A DNA stretch of 15,168 nucleotides from CAJUOR01 sp964596105 (lineage in GTDB: Bacteria; Bacillota_I; Bacilli_A; Erysipelotrichales; Coprobacillaceae). Positions within the stretch are counted from its first letter, which is position 1, and each line of letters begins with the position of its first letter. Below are positions 13,472-15,168 of the stretch, piece after piece. Position numbers and translations under genes: made by a program. The notes below the pieces were generated by a model. The model was not told the origin of the DNA. It saw only the letters and a program-made list of their open reading frames with translations, and did no database searches. The DNA lies in contig CAZQRT010000030.1 in the NCBI GenBank assembly GCA_964596105.1, positions 1 through 15,168 of the forward strand, written 5' to 3'.

Positions 13472-15168
13472 ATGGATCAACATATTAATTTATATGCTTA
13501 TCTTGATGATGACCAGCTGATCAGCGCCTACCTCTCGAGGTTTTATTATGAGGGGAAAAGCACGATTTTCCGGCTCCGCGACTACCGGCACGGCACCCTG
13601 ACCGATCTCGAGACGGTGAGCACGTATGAGGACCGCCGGGGCGGTTATATGGTCTATCAGTTAAAAGCTCCTTATCCGCTCGTGATCGGGGCGGAGTACG
13701 ATGTCATCGACGCTTACGGGCTGTCCTGCGCCCTGGTTTACGGCCGCATCAGCCGCCTGGCCAGTTTTGATGAGCGTTTCAGCTGTCTGGACGCGAAGCT
13801 GGGATCACTTTACTCCCCGACCGAGACCATCTTTCGGGTGTGGGCCCCGACGGCGACCAAGTGCAAGCTGGAGTGTATCTTCAACGGGCAGTCTGTCACT
13901 TACCGCATGCAGCGCCTGGATCACGGCATTTTTGAGGCCGTAGTCCCCGGTGATCTAGACGGGGTGAGCTACACGTATCTCGTGCGCAACGCCGAGGACT
14001 GGCAGCAGGCGATTGACCCTTACGCTTACGGTTCGACAAGCAACGCCAAGCAGTCGGTTGTCATCAATCCCGAGAAGATCAAGGTTGATTTAAAAAAATC
14101 ATGTCTGCCGCCTTTGGAACATTATACCGACGCCATCATCTATGAGATGAGCGTGCGTGATTTCACGATGATGAAAGACTCCGGGATCGTCCATCACGGC
14201 AAGTATCTCGGGCTGTGTGAGGAAGATACTCATTTGCCTTCGGGGACGGCGACCGGTTTGGCGCATTTAAAGGAACTGGGCATCACGCATGTCCAGCTCA
14301 TGCCGGTCGGGGATTTCGCCACCGTCGATGAAGATCATCCCGAGGTTTATTACAACTGGGGATATGATCCGATCCAGTACAATGTCCCGGAGGGCAGTTA
14401 CGCCACGGATCCCCGTGACGGCTACTGCCGGATTCTGGAATTCAAACAGATGATCGCCAAGTTTCATGAAAACGGGATCCGCGTCATCATGGATGTCGTT
14501 TATAATCATATGTATGACCGTTATCAGACGGCTTTTGAGAAGATCGTGCCCGGCTATTTTTTCCGTCAGGGCAAAAACGGCGAAGTGTCCAACGGCTCGT
14601 ACTGCGGCAATGATGTCGCCTCGGAGCGGCCGATGGTGCGCAAGTTTATTGTCGAGTCGTGTCTGCGCTGGGTGAAAGAGTACGGTGTGGACGGCTTCCG
14701 TTTTGACCTTATGGGAATTTTGGATATTGATACTTTGAATCAGATCGTGAGGACCTGTCTTGAGGTTGATGAGAATCTCATGTTTTACGGCGAGGGCTGG
14801 AACATGCCGACGATTTTAAATGACAGCCGCAAGGCCATGATCTCTAATTACAACCGGCTGGACCGGGTCGCTTTTTTCAACGACCGCTACCGCAATGCCT
14901 GCCGCGGTCCGTTAGGCGCGGAGAATTTCTTTAAGAAGGGTTATTCCGCCGGCAACACATACTTAACTCATGATATGGCCGTGGCCATGCTCGGGTGTGA
15001 CTATCTGGGGGATCCCTGGCGTTCCGTCAATTTTATCGAGTGTCATGACAATGAGACGTTCTGGGACAAGCTCAAGGCGAGCAACGCCGGCAGTCCGAAA
15101 GAGACGCTGGGCAAACGCGTGAATCTCGCCAACGGCATGCTTTTACTGAGTCTCGGGGTGCCTTTTTT
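13472..15168 (+). CDS. pulA: type I pullulanase (glycogen debranching), C-terminus cut by window edge
   Basis: The frame is open from ATG 13472 to the window end, 565 codons; cytoplasmic type I pullulanases run to about 620-720, so the end is missing. The enzyme hydrolyses alpha-1,6 branch bonds in glycogen and limit dextrins. An N-terminal beta region of about 110 residues is followed by a CBM48-like domain (IFRVWAPTATKCKLE) and the GH13 barrel. The type I signature YNWGYDP is at 294-300. Catalytic residues are D412 (DGFRFDLMG), E441 (YGEGWNMP) and D526 (ECHDNETFW). There is no signal peptide, which fits an intracellular role with GlgP, whose action stops near branches. AAGGAGG (13459-13465) lies six bases before the ATG. 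No promoter fits between the preceding terminator and this start, so expression should depend on read-through from glgP. Confidence 0.94.
   Translation, partial: MDQHINLYAYLDDDQLISAYLSRFYYEGKSTIFRLRDYRHGTLTDLETVSTYEDRRGGYMVYQLKAPYPLVIGAEYDVIDAYGLSCALVYGRISRLASFDERFSCLDAKLGSLYSPTETIFRVWAPTATKCKLECIFNGQSVTYRMQRLDHGIFEAVVPGDLDGVSYTYLVRNAEDWQQAIDPYAYGSTSNAKQSVVINPEKIKVDLKKSCLPPLEHYTDAIIYEMSVRDFTMMKDSGIVHHGKYLGLCEEDTHLPSGTATGLAHLKELGITHVQLMPVGDFATVDEDHPEVYYNWGYDPIQYNVPEGSYATDPRDGYCRILEFKQMIAKFHENGIRVIMDVVYNHMYDRYQTAFEKIVPGYFFRQGKNGEVSNGSYCGNDVASERPMVRKFIVESCLRWVKEYGVDGFRFDLMGILDIDTLNQIVRTCLEVDENLMFYGEGWNMPTILNDSRKAMISNYNRLDRVAFFNDRYRNACRGPLGAENFFKKGYSAGNTYLTHDMAVAMLGCDYLGDPWRSVNFIECHDNETFWDKLKASNAGSPKETLGKRVNLANGMLLLSLGVPF

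Noticed and set aside
1..15168. Mobile element, CRISPR array, tRNA/rRNA, defence island or biosynthetic cluster
   Set aside because: I read both strands for transposase, integrase, repeat-spacer patterns, cloverleaf-like runs and cluster enzymes and saw none; every gene but one is a recognisable housekeeping or metabolic family.

Overview
The window reads as ordinary chromosome from a low-to-medium GC Bacillota (Firmicutes). Supporting signs are strong AAGGAGG-type ribosome sites, near-consensus sigma-A promoters (several with an extended TGn -10), an Spx/MgsR-family regulator, an M29 aminopeptidase, and the glgB-glgP-pulA order. Spx together with this gene set fits Bacilli or Erysipelotrichia better than Clostridia, but that placement is inference. 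I see no insertion sequence, prophage, CRISPR array, rRNA or tRNA. The window holds ten protein genes. Two are cut by its edges: a chbG-like deacetylase at the left and a pullulanase at the right. One, glgP, contains a 100-N assembly gap.

Layout. Bases 1-668 (minus) hold a ChbG/YdjC carbohydrate deacetylase. Bases 669-878 are a divergent promoter region with an unusually long prfC leader that carries a short upstream ORF and a terminator-like hairpin. Bases 879-4968 (plus) hold prfC (release factor 3), an Spx-like regulator ending in its own terminator, then anmK overlapping a BadF-type amino-sugar kinase, closed by a bidirectional terminator. Bases 5001-9058 (minus) hold, in transcription order, an M29 aminopeptidase, a RecB-like nuclease/XPD-DinG helicase fusion, and a three-segment membrane protein with its own promoter. 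Bases 9059-9144 are a compact, geometrically symmetric divergent promoter. Bases 9145-15168 (plus) hold glgB, glgP and pulA.

How the genes work together. glgB adds alpha-1,6 branches, glgP phosphorolyses the alpha-1,4 chains and the type I pullulanase removes branches: a cytoplasmic glycogen remodelling and breakdown unit, with no glgC or glgA inside the window. anmK and the adjacent kinase form a translationally coupled pair for peptidoglycan sugar salvage, giving MurNAc-6-P and probably GlcNAc/MurNAc 6-phosphates. The deacetylase at the left edge also acts on N-acetylated sugars but lies on the other strand. prfC, the Spx-like protein, the helicase and the peptidase serve translation termination, stress transcription, DNA repair and peptide turnover.

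I did not find a clearly new multi-gene system. The items most worth a second look are the prfC leader, the Spx homologue with SxxC in place of the CxxC redox switch, the nuclease-helicase fusion, the mirror-symmetric pepS/glgB promoter, the tandem 12-mer upstream of glgP, and the terminator placed directly before pulA.
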